The position numbers were made by a program, and so were the translations under genes. Shown here piece by piece: positions 1-10,605 of a stretch of 64,000 nt of DNA. Source of the DNA: Boswellia sacra (lineage: Eukaryota > Streptophyta > Magnoliopsida > Sapindales > Burseraceae); the NCBI GenBank assembly GCA_013180625.2, contig SNVD02007061.1:203538-267537 (forward strand), written 5' to 3'. Numbering within the stretch: position 1 is the stretch's first letter; each line of letters opens with the position of its first letter. The notes under the pieces were generated by a model, which did not search any database, was not told the origin of the DNA, and saw only the letters and a list, made by a program, of their open reading frames with translations.

Positions 1-180
1 GTCAACCCGTTTAATAATCGTGTCGTGTTCGGGTTGAAAGTTTTCAACACGCGAACACGATTATGACACGACACGATTATAACACGAACACGATTATGAC
101 ATGAGTAACACGAATACATATTATACACGATTGACACGATAACACGATTAACACGAATATTGACACGAACACGATTATGA
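1..180. repeat. CACGA-rich simple/accordion repeat
   Basis: The stretch is built from variants of a short word, roughly AACACGATTATGACACGA, and continues off the left edge of the window. It contains an inverted pair: ATAATCGTGTCGTG near 14-27 faces its complement near 67-80. Such clusters are common in plant non-autonomous elements, but no element boundary is visible here. A compositionally similar but distinct CGACACT repeat lies at 23160-23770. No coding potential is seen. Confidence 0.6.
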
Positions 181-499
181 TGTTGACCCAGGTATGGCAA
201 CCCAAGAGGGGGGGTGAATTGGGTTTTTATTTATCAATACGGAATTAGAAAACTTTTATTTGAAGATCAAAATTATTTAACTCTTTCTTTGAGAATAAAG
301 GTGAAGAAGATGAAAATATAATGCAATCAAGAGAATAGCAATAAAGAACAATCACAAGTGCAAGTAAATGTAAAGAGTATAGGGATAGAGAGAGTGCAAA
401 CTCGATGTACGTGGTTCGGCAAACCTTGCCTACGTCCACGGGCTCCTAGCTCCACGAGCTAAGCTTTCCACTAAGTTGTAGAAATCTTTACAACTTGCT

Positions 500-797
500 T
501 GATGAACAACCTCACCAAGACTTGTTCTTCCAACTCTTGATAACACCACACCAAGAGTTCTTCTTGATGAACAACTTCACCAAGGCAACTTCCTTCAACC
601 CTTGATAACACCACACCAAGAGTTCTTCTTGATGAACAACCTCACCAAGGCAAATTCCTTCAACTCTTGATAACACCACACCAAGAGTTCTTCTTGATGA
701 ACAACCTCACCAAGGCAACTTCCTTCAACCTTGATAACACCACACCAAAAGTTCTTCTTGATGAACAATCTCACCAAGGAAATAGTTCTCTCAAGGA
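500..797. repeat. 65-bp tandem repeat, about 4.5 copies
   Basis: Copies beginning TGATGAACAACCTCACCAAG start at 500, 565, 630, 695 and about 759. The period is 65 bp with a few substitutions and one single-base length change; the last copy is partial. The array lies within the LTR-like block. Open frames across it are a consequence of the repeat rather than a gene. Confidence 0.85.
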
Positions 798-1074
798 TAT
801 CTTTTATCCTTTACAAGAAATCTTCACTTCTCCACAATATAGAACAAAGAAAAGTGTTTACACCAAAAGTACAACTCTCTTCAAGAGTAGATAAAGAATA
901 AAAGCTCTATATACTTGATATTTCTCTTGGCTTTTTTTTGCTTGATAAAATGCTTCTCTTGCACTTGTTGAATGCATGGGAGAATGGCTCCTTTTATAGG
1001 CAAATGAGATGAACTTAATCAAGTGAAGACACCATCTCCAAATTTTCTGCCCACCATAAAAACCGTAATCTTGT

Positions 1075-1800
1075 CTGCCATTTTTGTCAATGTTCCGTTT
1101 GAAATTTGAAAATCTGTAAAACATAAAAGATCTGCACATTTGAATAAGCTTTCCAACGCATCAAGAACCAAGTCATTTGGATATCTGTAGCTCAAGATAT
1201 GGCCAAAACACCATTCGGTGCTCATGTGACTTGATTTTTCTTCCATGTGTTAGTCCACCGAATTGAATGATAATTCTGTCAGCATTCCGTTTGAAATTTG
1301 AATTTCTTCAAAACATAAAAGATCTGCATATTTAAATAGTCTTTCCAAAACATTAAGAATCAAAGCATTTGAATATCTCTATCTTAAGATATGGCCAAAA
1401 CACCATTCAGTGCTCATGTAAGTTGATTTTTCTTCTCTGTGTCAGTCCACTGAATTTCATGTCAATTATATCAACCTTATGTTTGAAATTTGAATTTTTT
1501 CAAAACATATGAAATGTTTGCCATTAAGTAATCTTTCCAATTCCATAAGAATCAAGTTATTTTGATTTTTCTAGCTCAAGATATGTCCAAAGGAGTATTC
1601 GGTGCTCATGTCAGCTGCTTCCATTTGTCTTTCAAATTGCATGATGATTTGGACAACCTTGTACTTGAAATTTGAATTTCATTAAAACATATGAAATGTT
1701 ATAAATTGAGTAAAATTTCCAAAGGCTCAAGAATCACATCATTTGGATATTTGTAGAGATATATATGACCAATTGATTGAACATTGCTCATGTGTCACAT
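1075..1800. repeat. diverged tandem repeat of about 190 bp, four copies
   Basis: Each unit contains a version of GTTTGAAATTTGAATTTCTTC, then AAAACATAAAAGATCTGC, then CAAGATATGGCCAAAACACC and a GGTGCTCATGT word. The first word recurs near 1091, 1284, 1471 and 1662, a spacing close to 190 bp. Divergence rises towards the right-hand copies. The array lies in the same LTR-like block as the 65-bp repeat. Confidence 0.7.
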
Positions 1801-2009
1801 TCCTTGAGTCAATCCTTGTTCTTAAGCTTTGGTGCCTTTAACATGTAGTCTTCTCCTTAGCTTCAACACTTCATTTTAATAAGCCTCTTCTTGATTTTAA
1901 AATTATTTCAATGATCTTACTCTTGCACATAAATAAACATGTTAGTAAATCTCAATTAATCAATGTGTATTGTTATCATCAAAATTATCATGTAGCCTTA
2001 GGGCTAACA

Positions 2010-3016
2010 ATTCCATCCCTATCTCGATCGGTTTGTTGTGGTGTACTTGGATGATATTGTGGTATATAACACCACCCTTGAAGAACATGTGCAACATCTT
2101 AAGCAAGTATTCCAAGTGCTTTGTGAAAATTAACTCTACGTCAAGAAAGAAAAAAGTTCCTTCGCTAAAAAAGAAGTAGAGTTCCTCGGCCACCAAATAC
2201 GAGATGGAAGATTAATGATGGATCAAACAAAGGTGAAGGCCATTAAAAAATGGGAGCCTCCCACCAAGATACCAGAGCTACGATCTTTTCGTGGGTTGGT
2301 GAATTATTATCGGTGGTTTATCAAGGGCTACTCTGCCAAGGCCGCCCCACTCACAGATCTACTCAAAAAGAACCACACATGGCACTGGTCCAAAAAATAC
2401 CAACATGCCTTCGAGGAGTTAAAGAAGGCAATATGCGAAGAATCATTGTTGGTGTTGCTTGATCACACAAAACCATTCGAGATACACACGGATGCGTCCA
2501 ACTTTGCCATAGTGGGAGTTCTCATACAAGAAGGACACCCCATTGCATACGAGAGTCGTAAGCTTAATGACACGGAACAGTGATATACGGTCCAAGAAAA
2601 AAAGATGACGCCTACGGGTTTGGCGTCACTACTTGCTTGGCTCATCCTTTGTTATCAAGACCGACAATGTGACAACGAGCTATTTTCAAATACAAAAGAA
2701 GCTAAGCCCTAAGCAAGCTCGATGGCAAGACTTATTGGCCGAATTTGACTATCGGCTCAAGTATAAACAAGGCAAGGCGAATGTAGTGGCTAACGCTCTA
2801 ATTCGCAAAGAGGAACTCGCAACATTAAGTATGAGTCGACCACAAAGTGTGCTCATTGATAACATAAAACCGGGCCTAGAGCATGATTCAATAGCCAAGA
2901 ACCTCTTAAATGTGGCTAATGAAGGGAAAATGCGATGCTTTTGGCTTGATGAAGGATTACTCTTCACAATAGGAAACCGCTTGTTCGTGCCAAAATATGG
3001 GAGTTTACGAAAATAA
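2010..3016 (+). pseudogene. gypsy RT C-terminus and RNase H
   Basis: The sequence opens with PYLDRFVVVYLDDIVVY, the RT active-site region (YLDD), followed by the thumb motif [12 protein letters not shown] and the connection segment [13 protein letters not shown]. The RNase H part begins [17 protein letters not shown], with the catalytic aspartate in TDAS, and continues through the IKTDN word near 2650. A stop interrupts the thumb near 2132 and another follows LNDTEQ at 2581, where the frame also shifts. Confidence 0.85.
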
Positions 3017-3809
3017 ATCATCAAGGAGTGCCACGATTCCAAGTGGGCTGGGCACCTAGGTATGGCACGAACCCTTGCACTTGTGCAAAATTCATATTAT
3101 TGGCCTTAAATGCGGGAAGATGTGGAAGGCTATGTGAGGACTTGTCTTGTGTGCCAACAAGATAAAGTCAAACACCAACACCTGCGGGGTTGGTAGAACC
3201 CCTACCCATAGTGGAAAGGCCATGGCAAAGTGTGTCAATGGATTTCATCGTGGCCTTACCAAAATCCGAGGGATATGGAAACATAACAGTGGTGGTTGAT
3301 CGATTTAGCACATATGCCACCTTCATCCCCATCTCTATGGATTACATCGCGGATGAGGCTGCTCGAGCGTTCCTCAAGGACATAGTGAAAGTATGGGGAG
3401 TTCCCTAAATATTGTAAGTGATCGGGATCCTTGTTTCACCCACCGCTTTTGGAGAGAACTCTTCAAGCTATTGGGGACCAACTTGAGCTTCTCAATAAGC
3501 TTCCATCCCCAAATTGACGGGCAAACCGAGCTTATCAATGCCTTACTTAAGCTATACTTAAGGCATTACATGAGCGCTCACCAACATGATTGGGCGAAGT
3601 TGCTAGATGTTGTCCAATTCTTGTATAACCTCCAAAGAAGTGAGGCTACCGGCAAGAGTCCTTTCAAGATTGTAACCGGACAACAACCCATGACACCAAA
3701 TGCCATAGCCTCAACATATAGGGGTAAAAGTCCGGCAGCTTACAAGCTTGTGAAGGAATGGCATAAACAAGCCGACATTATGAGAGCATGTTTGGACAAG
3801 CCAAGCTAA
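3017..3809 (+). pseudogene. gypsy integrase
   Basis: An HHCC zinc-binding segment (KECHD...HLGM...CLVCQQDK, about 3020-3165) is followed by the DDE core: D in VSMDFIVALP near 3240, D in IVSDRDPCFTHRFW near 3415 and E in DGQTELINALL near 3525. Both halves are open but in different frames (3190-3408 and 3393-3809), overlapping by a few bases around a frameshift at about 3400. A stop also interrupts the zinc-binding part near 3108. Confidence 0.85.
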
Positions 3810-3910
3810 TGAAGAAATGGGCGGACACAAGGAGACGACACCTCACGTTTCAAGAGCGGGACTTGGTGCTTGTAAAGCTACTACCCTAACAATTCAAGTC
3901 ACTACATAAA

Positions 3911-4315
3911 GTGCACAAGGGGTTAGTGCGAAAATACGAAGGTCCCTTCCCAATTGTCAAGCAAGTGGGCGAAGTCTCCTACCAAGTTCAACTACCCCCT
4001 AAACTCAAGATTCATCCGGTCTTCCATATCAGCTTCCTCAAGCCATATCATGAAGACAAGGAAGATCAAAGTAGAAGCGAGTCCAAGAGAGCGCCTACAG
4101 CTATTGTCACCATATTCGACAAGGATGTGGAGTACATCCTTACGGATCGAGTGATACGAAGGAGAGGAGTTCCACCATATGTTGAATACTTAGTCAAGTG
4201 GAAAGACCTTTCGGACAGCGAAGCAAGCTGGGAACGCGAAGATACCTTGCGGCAATTTGGCGAGCACATCCAACTCTACAAGGACAAGAGCGTGCCGAGG
4301 ACATCACAAAATTAG
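3911..4315 (+). pseudogene. gypsy integrase C-terminus with chromodomain
   Basis: The frame reads the integrase tail (GPFPIVKQVGEVSYQVQLP, then HPVFHISFLKPYH) and then a chromodomain recognisable by VEYLVKWKDL and SEASWERED. Chromodomains at this position are known to guide chromovirus integration through histone-mark binding. This is the best preserved part of the element, open for 134 codons, with the stop at 4313-4315 immediately before the polypurine tract. Confidence 0.85.
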
Positions 4316-4326
4316 GTGGGGGAGGA
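4314..4326 (+). other. polypurine tract of the gypsy element
   Basis: The run AGGTGGGGGAGGA lies directly between the pol stop codon and the start of the 3' LTR, the expected place for plus-strand priming. Confidence 0.75.
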
Positions 4327-4843
4327 TGTTACGGCCGCCTAATTTGCTTGCTAGAGTGGCCTAAAAATGCACAAGGCTTGGCCTAGTTTCTAGAAATCAT
4401 GCAAGTCCAAGCCCATTTTCTAGAAATCTCTAGCAAGCCAAAGTACTAGAAAGTCCCATGTAAATATCTTTGTAAATATCTAGATATTTTAGATGATGAT
4501 TCTAGATAACATATTTAAACCGTCGGATGTAATAGATCTTGGCCGTCCATTTAAGAGGAAGATTACTATAAATACCCCTCCAAGCCTCATTTGAAGGCCA
4601 AGTTCTCCGCAAGTAATTGTAAAGAGTTCTTGTGTAATACAAAGCCTTCTTACTTAGCAACACTTGTCTCTAATCTTCCAACACTTCTCTTCACTTTGCC
4701 TTAAAGCTCTTAGCTCAACGATCCAAGCCTTTCAAGCTTCTTCTTGAGTGAAGTAAGCTAACTACAAGGCTTACTTAACAACTTTGAGTTCAAGTTGTCT
4801 AAGTGCCTCACGAGCGGGCTGCAGAAACTCTAAGCTCGTGACA
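4327..4843 (+). mobile_element. 3' LTR of the gypsy chromovirus
   Basis: The LTR starts TGTTACGGCC after the polypurine tract. It contains a TATA box (CTATAAATAC, about 4566-4575) followed by leader-like sequence, and probably ends at CTCGTGACA (4843). The right end is chosen because TGACA is a usual LTR terminus; without a 5' LTR in the window it cannot be confirmed. Confidence 0.65.
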
Positions 4844-5519
4844 CGATGCTCTTATCGCTTGAGTGAATATGTCAAATACAAGTGAATTGAAACCAATAAA
4901 TTTTGTTCTCCACATGCTTGTGTGTCATCTAAAGGGAGCTCTCCACAATTAGTTTTTCTCTTTGAATTCAAACCAGTTTTCTTCATTTCTTTAGTGATCA
5001 GTTTTGCAAATCAAGCTACTAATTTAACTTGGGGTTTCGCCAATAAGAGATAAATTGCTGGAGGCCACTTTTACACAACAGATACCATCCTTACTAATAA
5101 TTCAAGAGACATCTAACTTAAACTTAGGAGAATGATAAAATTAATTACAATCTGATGCCAACATATCCCAACCACTCTAAGGCCAGTTTGGGATTGCTTC
5201 TGCTCAAGGAATAATCAAATTTTCTTTAAGAAACAACAATTAAGGTGTTTCGTAAACATTTTTTAAATCTGGTTAAGGAATAATCAGTTTAAAAGATAAA
5301 TCTAGTTTTACAAAAGACTCCAAAGTAGGGTTATGGTTGCTTTTAGACCTATTTCTGTTTTTGATACAAGGAATGTCTAATATACCCGTATCAGGGAAAT
5401 AAAAGTATAAAATTAACCTTATTTATTAATTTTTTTAAAAATATGTATACTTGTTAATAAGAAAATTATTATAATTATTTATTTATTTTTCTAAATATAT
5501 TTTTTTTAAAAAAATAAAA
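4844..5519. other. intergenic, nothing recognised
   Basis: AT-rich sequence without a supported gene, repeat or element end. Composition becomes strongly AT-rich from about 5400. Confidence 0.6.
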
Positions 5520-5880
5520 CCTTGGTCGAAGCACTTTCCAGGGGGTTCACTAGACCGTTGTCGAAGATAGTAATCGACGACTGTCAAACGTTAACAACTG
5601 GCAACACCACCAACGCCAGAATAATCCTGGAGGGTAAACTATCTGTCCGTGGAGGTTTCACTGCAAAAGGACCAAGCGTTTTGCTATGGAATAAGGCAAG
5701 AATTTCAGTTGAAAATTTAGCCATCTTTTGCCACGATAACAATCGGTCCTCTATTGGTGAAATCTTCGTAGTTGAACAGATTACCCTCTAACAATCACTA
5801 TGGTGTTGGCTTTGTCATCTGACATGCCACAAAGACTGATGCCAGCAACCGTCTCTGCCAGTGGTCCAATATCCCTCCGA
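5520..5880 (+). other. unidentified moderate-GC island with an 89-codon frame
   Basis: A block of clearly higher GC than its flanks holds an open frame from an ATG near 5522 to 5791. The product has no domain I recognise and no signal peptide or membrane segment. Sharp AT-rich borders on both sides suggest a captured fragment or the core of an unknown element. Coding function is unsupported. Confidence 0.3.
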
Positions 5881-6414
5881 CAACTTTTTTTTTATTTCCA
5901 AATTTTTATTTTTTTTCAAATTTCATATAATAAATTTAATAAATATAATATTTTAATATACTTTATTAATTAATAACATTTATTGAATTTATATTTATAT
6001 TAATATTGTGAATTATATTTTGATATAACTTGTGTTGTCATATTTTTATATTAATTAAAAATATTAATTATATTTTTAAAATATTATAAACAATATTATT
6101 TATGTATAAAAAGTAATATATATAAAAATAATATGAAATATTTAAAAAATTGATTATAAATATTAATGGTAAATTATTACAGAGGGGTAATACACATGCC
6201 TATTTTAGGAATTTGAACGTAATAAAAGCAACAACAACAACCATCACAAACACATTTATTCTACTTTTGAAAAGCACAACAATTTTTTAAAGTTAGCCTT
6301 CAAACTTATTTTAAAAGCTGATTATTTCTCTACACAATAGAAGCCGTTTATTTCTTTAGCAACAACAATCTCAAACTTGCTCAAGTCTCCAATGGATAAA
6401 GTAGTTAATAGGTC

Positions 6415-6455
<41 letters not shown>

Positions 6456-6841
6456 CTCTAATTAAATTTTATAGAGTATAAAATAGGTTCCAAATTTCCA
6501 TCCTCATAAATAATAAACATTGCAGTCGACCTCCCAACCAATTCGTTCCACACTTTTGCCTACAATAGGATAGGATGTCTGAAAGTAACTCTAATAAAAA
6601 GCAGCAATTTAAAGACATATTTTGTGGTCTATGAAAGTAACACTCAGCCATCAACAGTTTTGAGAACTAATACGGTCATCCCCTACCAATTGGATCATGC
6701 TATTAAAGTTATCAAATTGTCTGCAATAATATAGAATTTTATATTTTAAAAAAATTTTAATATTTAAAAAGTTTGGACTTCGAAATTAAAAAAAAGAATA
6801 TAGAATCAAAATCATATTCAGAGTAAATAATTAAAAAATTA
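5881..6841. other. AT-rich intergenic DNA
   Basis: Extremely AT-rich sequence (about 5881-6180) leads into a TA microsatellite and further non-coding DNA. No gene is seen. Confidence 0.6.
6417..6454. repeat. (TA)n microsatellite
   Basis: An uninterrupted run of about 19 TA dinucleotides. Confidence 0.95.
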
Positions 6842-7245
6842 TATCAAAGAAATTATCTCATCCTTTGATCTCAAGAAAACATCAGCAAATGCCAATCGTG
6901 TTAATCCTAGATCGCTAATTTCTTGATAACGAGGATCATAAAAGTAAAGTCTTGATCCTAATTCCATACAATTAAGAAGTCTACCATAAGAGAAAAATCC
7001 ACCATCCTTCCACAATCGTCAATTGGTACAGGTCCAATAGGTAGTTGTTTCGTCCAATACCTCTCGTTCATCATCCATGTTTCAAAAGAATCTTCTATTT
7101 TATCAAAAATTAGCAAAGAAAGAGCATCATTATAAACATCAAGAGCACCTATTGCATGCTGTAGGATAAGGCAAATCTATCACTTGAAGATCCTCGTTGC
7201 CCATATAAAATGAAATGATTATATGCTTAAGTTGCATGTTATTGA
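6842..7245 (-). pseudogene. F-box-associated domain fragment, frameshifted
   Basis: Read on the minus strand in three frames, this shows the pattern of an F-box-associated (FBA) domain: ALDVYNDALSLLIFDK, then FETWMMNERYWTKQLPIGP, then WKDGGFFSYGR and RLYFYDPRYQEISDLGL. In plant F-box proteins such a region recruits SCF ubiquitin-ligase substrates. No F-box motif is found, the frame shifts near 7160 and near 7020, and one of the frames stops at about 6970. It is a gene relic. The family call rests on motif pattern only. Confidence 0.55.
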
Positions 7246-8440
7246 TATTATTACAGACCAAGCAACAGAAAATTCCCGTCAAGAATACTGTTGAAGGACC
7301 TTCCGGAGTGTAACAAATAAAATGTGTGTTATCGGAGATATATTATTAATATATTGATACGATAAGTGGGAAAGCTGTTTATCGGAGAACAAGATAGTTG
7401 ATTCTGATTAAGTTCTAGCAATAAGATGTGTATTATTAATACTATAGTTCTTGATGTGCTTGAATATAAAACTAGAGTTTTCAATTGAAGCATAACCAAG
7501 ATTTACAAATACATTTGTATGGCATGAGAGATTTCACAGGAAACCTTGAGAGAATTTCAGTTAACAAATCTTCAAGAAAATAACCACTGTCTATTTGCAT
7601 TGCAATGCCCTGGATTTAGATTCCGAATCAAATTCAAGAAAATCTCCTACCATGAGAAATTTGCAAAAACTAATAGTAAAATCTCATTCTTCATCAACAA
7701 AAAAATAGCCGTTAAGTGTTTCATAAAATAGGTGAATAAATACCAGAAAAAAAAATGAAATGAGTGAATTAAAAAAATATTCAAAGAATTTTATGGAAGC
7801 AATCAAGTGAAGAAAATCATAGCAAGGTGAGAGAGCATCAATTTTGGATTTATCATAGATAGGAAGGCAGGTTTGCATTAAATTCGAAGATGACGAGTGA
7901 ACTTCTGGATTCCTTTTGATGTTTCTATTTAAAGGCAATTTAAGAAAAAGGGTCATCTTAAAAAGATGACCACCCAGATGGGACATGATTATACTTTAAA
8001 ATAAAAAAAAATTTACAGTCCTAGCTGAGATTAAATTTGATGTTTTAAGCTTTCTCATAAAAAATATTAATATTATATTTTTAATTTTATTCATTACGAT
8101 TCAGCTACAATGTTATAAAATTAGTCCTGCTGGGCTCCCAAAAACAACCTTATAAGATTTGGACTAATTAATTATTCTCACGTTATTTTTCAAATTTTGA
8201 CAAAATCTCCAAAAACCAGCGTTAGTTAACCTTTAGTTTCTTTTGCTATTTCTTCTTGTAGTGATGTTCATTTTCAACGGAGGAGCATCTTTTAACTTAA
8301 GTTAAATTTGAAATTAAGATATCTTTAAAATACATTAGTCTACATGTACCTAATATTTAATAAGCACTCAGATTATTCAACTTTATTTTACAGAAAATTT
8401 AAAAATAAAGTCTTATGTTGCAAAATTTCATGTTGTCTAA
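7246..8440. other. intergenic, nothing recognised
   Basis: AT-rich non-coding DNA. A short hairpin (GGTCATCTT facing AAGATGACC, about 7952-7972) is present. Short open frames here show no domain and no coding bias by eye. Confidence 0.55.
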
Positions 8441-8517
8441 TAGATATATTCCGTGATGTATCTATCATTAGTTCATCGGCGATGAACTAATGATAGATAC
8501 ATCACGGAATATATCTA
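8441..8517. repeat. 77-bp near-perfect palindrome
   Basis: Bases 8441-8478 are the exact reverse complement of 8480-8517, a 38-bp arm on each side of a single central G at 8479. Symmetry ends abruptly at both outer borders. It is not within a recognised element or gene. Confidence 0.95.
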
Positions 8518-8648
8518 GAAGAAGCACAAACCAGTAAAGAATTATTTTTGAAATAGAAATGAATAATCATCATAGGCAAATTAATTATTGGAATTAGCTA
8601 TAACAAATTGATCAAGCTAACGTGTTTCTTCACTTAGAATTTTCGAAT

Positions 8649-8819
8649 GTGTCTGTTTGTGTTTTTTGAGTTTTTGTTTTTAGAATTTGAAAATAATGTG
8701 TGGTTGATTTTTAATTTTTTTAAATTTTGAGAATGATATGTGATTGATTTTTCATTTAATTGTATTGAAAAATGTAGATTTTCAAAAAACAGAATTTGCA
8801 AAATATAAACAAACAAAAC
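8649..8819. mobile_element. 171-bp MITE-like element, copy 1
   Basis: It starts GTGTCTGTTTGTGTTTT and ends ATAAACAAACAAAAC, imperfect inverted termini, with an AT-rich core. A diverged relative of the same length, sharing the central TGTGATTGATTTT word and the terminal patterns, lies at 53341-53511 inside a TNL exon. The superfamily is not identified and no target duplication is obvious. Confidence 0.55.
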
Positions 8820-8835
8820 CCTTTTGCTCTTTAGG

Positions 8836-9300
8836 AATTGCTTTTGAGAAGTGAGCTCACTATTTCACTCTAAAAAACTTGCATATCAAATATTTCAAAT
8901 TTTCAATAAAGACTGATCGTATGCACATAAAAAATGTATACATATTCAAAAAAATCCCCAACTTACAGCCTTGGGCCTTTGAGTGCATTGGATCTTTGAG
9001 TTCAGCTTTCTTGCGAAACCAGCCGATCTCTAGAAATCTTTTTGATCGATTCAAAGATAAAGAACTCACACAATTTCTCTTCTTTGATTTGTCTCCTAAA
9101 CACTCTATTCTAGTGAAAAAAAATAATAATAATAAATAACATGGGGGTAGGGGTCTATGAATGTTTGTGAAAGAGGACAATAAGGCTTTGACTTTTTATA
9201 TAGATAACACCAAGATCAATATTAATTCTTTCATGATTTCTTAAACTCTTCCTCAACCAAAACGATGGAAGGAATAACTAACGATATTTTTGGAATTCTC
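8836..9300 (-). promoter_or_regulatory. TNL-associated upstream block, copy A
   Basis: This block is homologous to 30128-30545 and 56141-56590. Shared words include TTACAGCCTT, AACCAGCCGAT, AGAACTCACACAA, TCCTAAAC and AGATCAATATTAATTC. Copies B and C lie upstream (higher coordinates) of minus-strand TNL sequence, so this is probably promoter or 5' non-coding sequence of a duplicated TNL unit. Here no TIR or NBS sequence remains downstream, and the adjacent position is occupied by a MITE-like element. Open frames of 86-106 codons across it are not conserved between the copies. Confidence 0.55.
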
Positions 9301-9350
9301 TTCACTTTTTATCATTATTACATTCTATTAATCCAAAGACACAACTATAC

Positions 9351-9448
9351 TTAAAATAGCATAACATTATGCTAGACATAGTTAGTGTGTGTGTGTGTGT
9401 GTTAAAATAGCATAACATTAAGCTAGACATAATTAGTGTGTGTGTGTG
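9351..9448. repeat. 51-bp tandem duplication ending in (GT)n
   Basis: The unit TTAAAATAGCATAACATTA...CTAGACATA...TTAG(TG)n occurs at 9351 and again at 9402 with three substitutions. Confidence 0.9.
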
Positions 9449-10168
9449 CGTCTGTAATAGTTTAAAAGAGTGGAGTTTAATGAGTTTAAAAGTGAGGATC
9501 GAATAGAATCCCCTTATTAGATATTATAGGTGATATACGTGATAATAAGCTAGTTATTTTTGTTCATGCATGAGGCCCATGGTGTAACCTAAGACTTCAT
9601 TCCCCAGCGTCTGAAAGCCCATTGCCCATGCAAAAGGCCCACATATATTAAGATTGAAATTCTTGCAAAAGGCTAATGGGAGTGTGGTTTTGTTCTGAAC
9701 GCTTTGCCTGCTGTTATGGTGCTTTGAGTATGAAAATTATGAAAGGAGTACAGTCCATCACCCTCTGCCATGTTGCCTAACTTTTGCTCCTGAAGATTTT
9801 GCTGTGTTGCGTTGTTGGATAGATTTGGTGGAGAAGAGGCAGCCACCGCAAGTATGAATTTTGGTCGGTATTTATCTCATTTCTTATCCTTCACCAAAGC
9901 ATTAAGAAACTTTTTTGATTGAAGGTCAAAAAACTCTAGAATATGATGTCTGGAAAATTTTTTTTTGACTGATTAGTTAAACTAATTGTTCATGAACCAG
10001 TCTAAATATTGTGAGCTGAGTGGGCATAAGGGAGGCTTTTAAACATTAGCCAATTATAAATAACAAAACATACACCTATGTACGTGTGAAGCGGACTGGG
10101 ACCTGGACTCACTAACTTCAGCAGATTATCAAGATAATTAAACATTATTTAGTTTTATGTTTATATTC
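9449..10168. other. intergenic, nothing recognised
   Basis: Non-coding flank of the copia insertion at 10174. No gene or repeat is recognised. Confidence 0.5.
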
Positions 10169-10173
10169 GTTCC

Positions 10174-10559
10174 TGTTGGGGATGCAATGCAAACTCAGAA
10201 TAGAATTTGGGAGAAAATTAACTTGTATTAACAGAGAAAATTCATATACAAGAATTACACAAAAACTCTCCTAAACTAATCCTGGAGCTCAACCTGGCTC
10301 TCTAACACTTAGAACTCTCTGATTCTAATTCCTGAACTCTCTCTGGAGTTTCTTTGATGCTTAATCAAGGCAGAATTCGTCCCATATTTATAGGGAAATT
10401 CTGCATGAAAATTCAACCAAGTTAGGCCACCTAACTTTGACATACAATATGGGAGGTGCCTAACTTTGACTCAATTCATTCACATGGGAGGGATTCTGGA
10501 AGCCATGCATGTCATGCATGAGCTCATCAGAATTCTAGAACTCATGCATGAGCTCATCA
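10174..10559 (-). repeat. 3' LTR of the Tnt1-like element
   Basis: The repeat runs from TGTTGGGGATG to CTCATCA. It matches 15313-15707 except for scattered substitutions and lacks one 9-bp CATGCATG-type unit present in the other LTR. Confidence 0.95.
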
Positions 10560-10560
10560 A

Positions 10561-10572
10561 TTCTCCCCCTCC
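10561..10572 (-). other. polypurine tract of the Tnt1-like element
   Basis: TTCTCCCCCTCC on the plus strand is GGAGGGGGAGAA on the element strand, directly inside the 3' LTR. Confidence 0.8.
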
Positions 10573-10605
10573 ATCCCATGTGAAAGGGAGTAATAACAAA
10601 AGTAA

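Larger units (their letters stand above)
181..2009. mobile_element. candidate solo LTR or LTR-like block
   Basis: The block starts TGTTGACCC and ends GGGCTAACA, imperfect inverted termini of the TG...CA kind. It contains a G-rich tract near 206-215, an ACGTGGTTCGG...CCTACGTCCACGG motif near 409-440 that also appears in other LTR-like sequence in this window, and two classes of tandem repeat. No protein-coding domain is present. Its right end abuts gypsy reverse transcriptase sequence exactly at 2009/2010, but the sequence left of 181 is not gypsy and no target duplication is found, so a simple insertion is not proven. It could equally be one end of a larger non-autonomous element. Confidence 0.45.
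2010..4315 (+). pseudogene. truncated Ty3/gypsy chromovirus pol (RT-RNase H-IN-chromodomain)
   Basis: This is the 3' half of a Ty3/gypsy polyprotein in the order RT, RNase H, integrase, chromodomain. Gag, protease and the N-terminal part of RT are absent; homology starts at the YLDD catalytic region directly after the LTR-like block. The frame is broken by stops near 2132, 2583, 3016 and 3809 and by shifts between them, so no functional protein is possible. The terminal chromodomain places it among the chromoviruses; the clade (Galadriel- or Tekay-like) cannot be decided by eye. The 3' LTR follows. Confidence 0.9.

Noticed and set aside
500..800. CRISPR-like regular repeats
   Set aside because: The 65-bp units are contiguous tandem copies without unique spacers, in a plant LTR-like block.
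8860..9180. 106-codon minus-strand and 86-codon plus-strand frames
   Set aside because: They lie in the triplicated upstream block and are not open in the other two copies.
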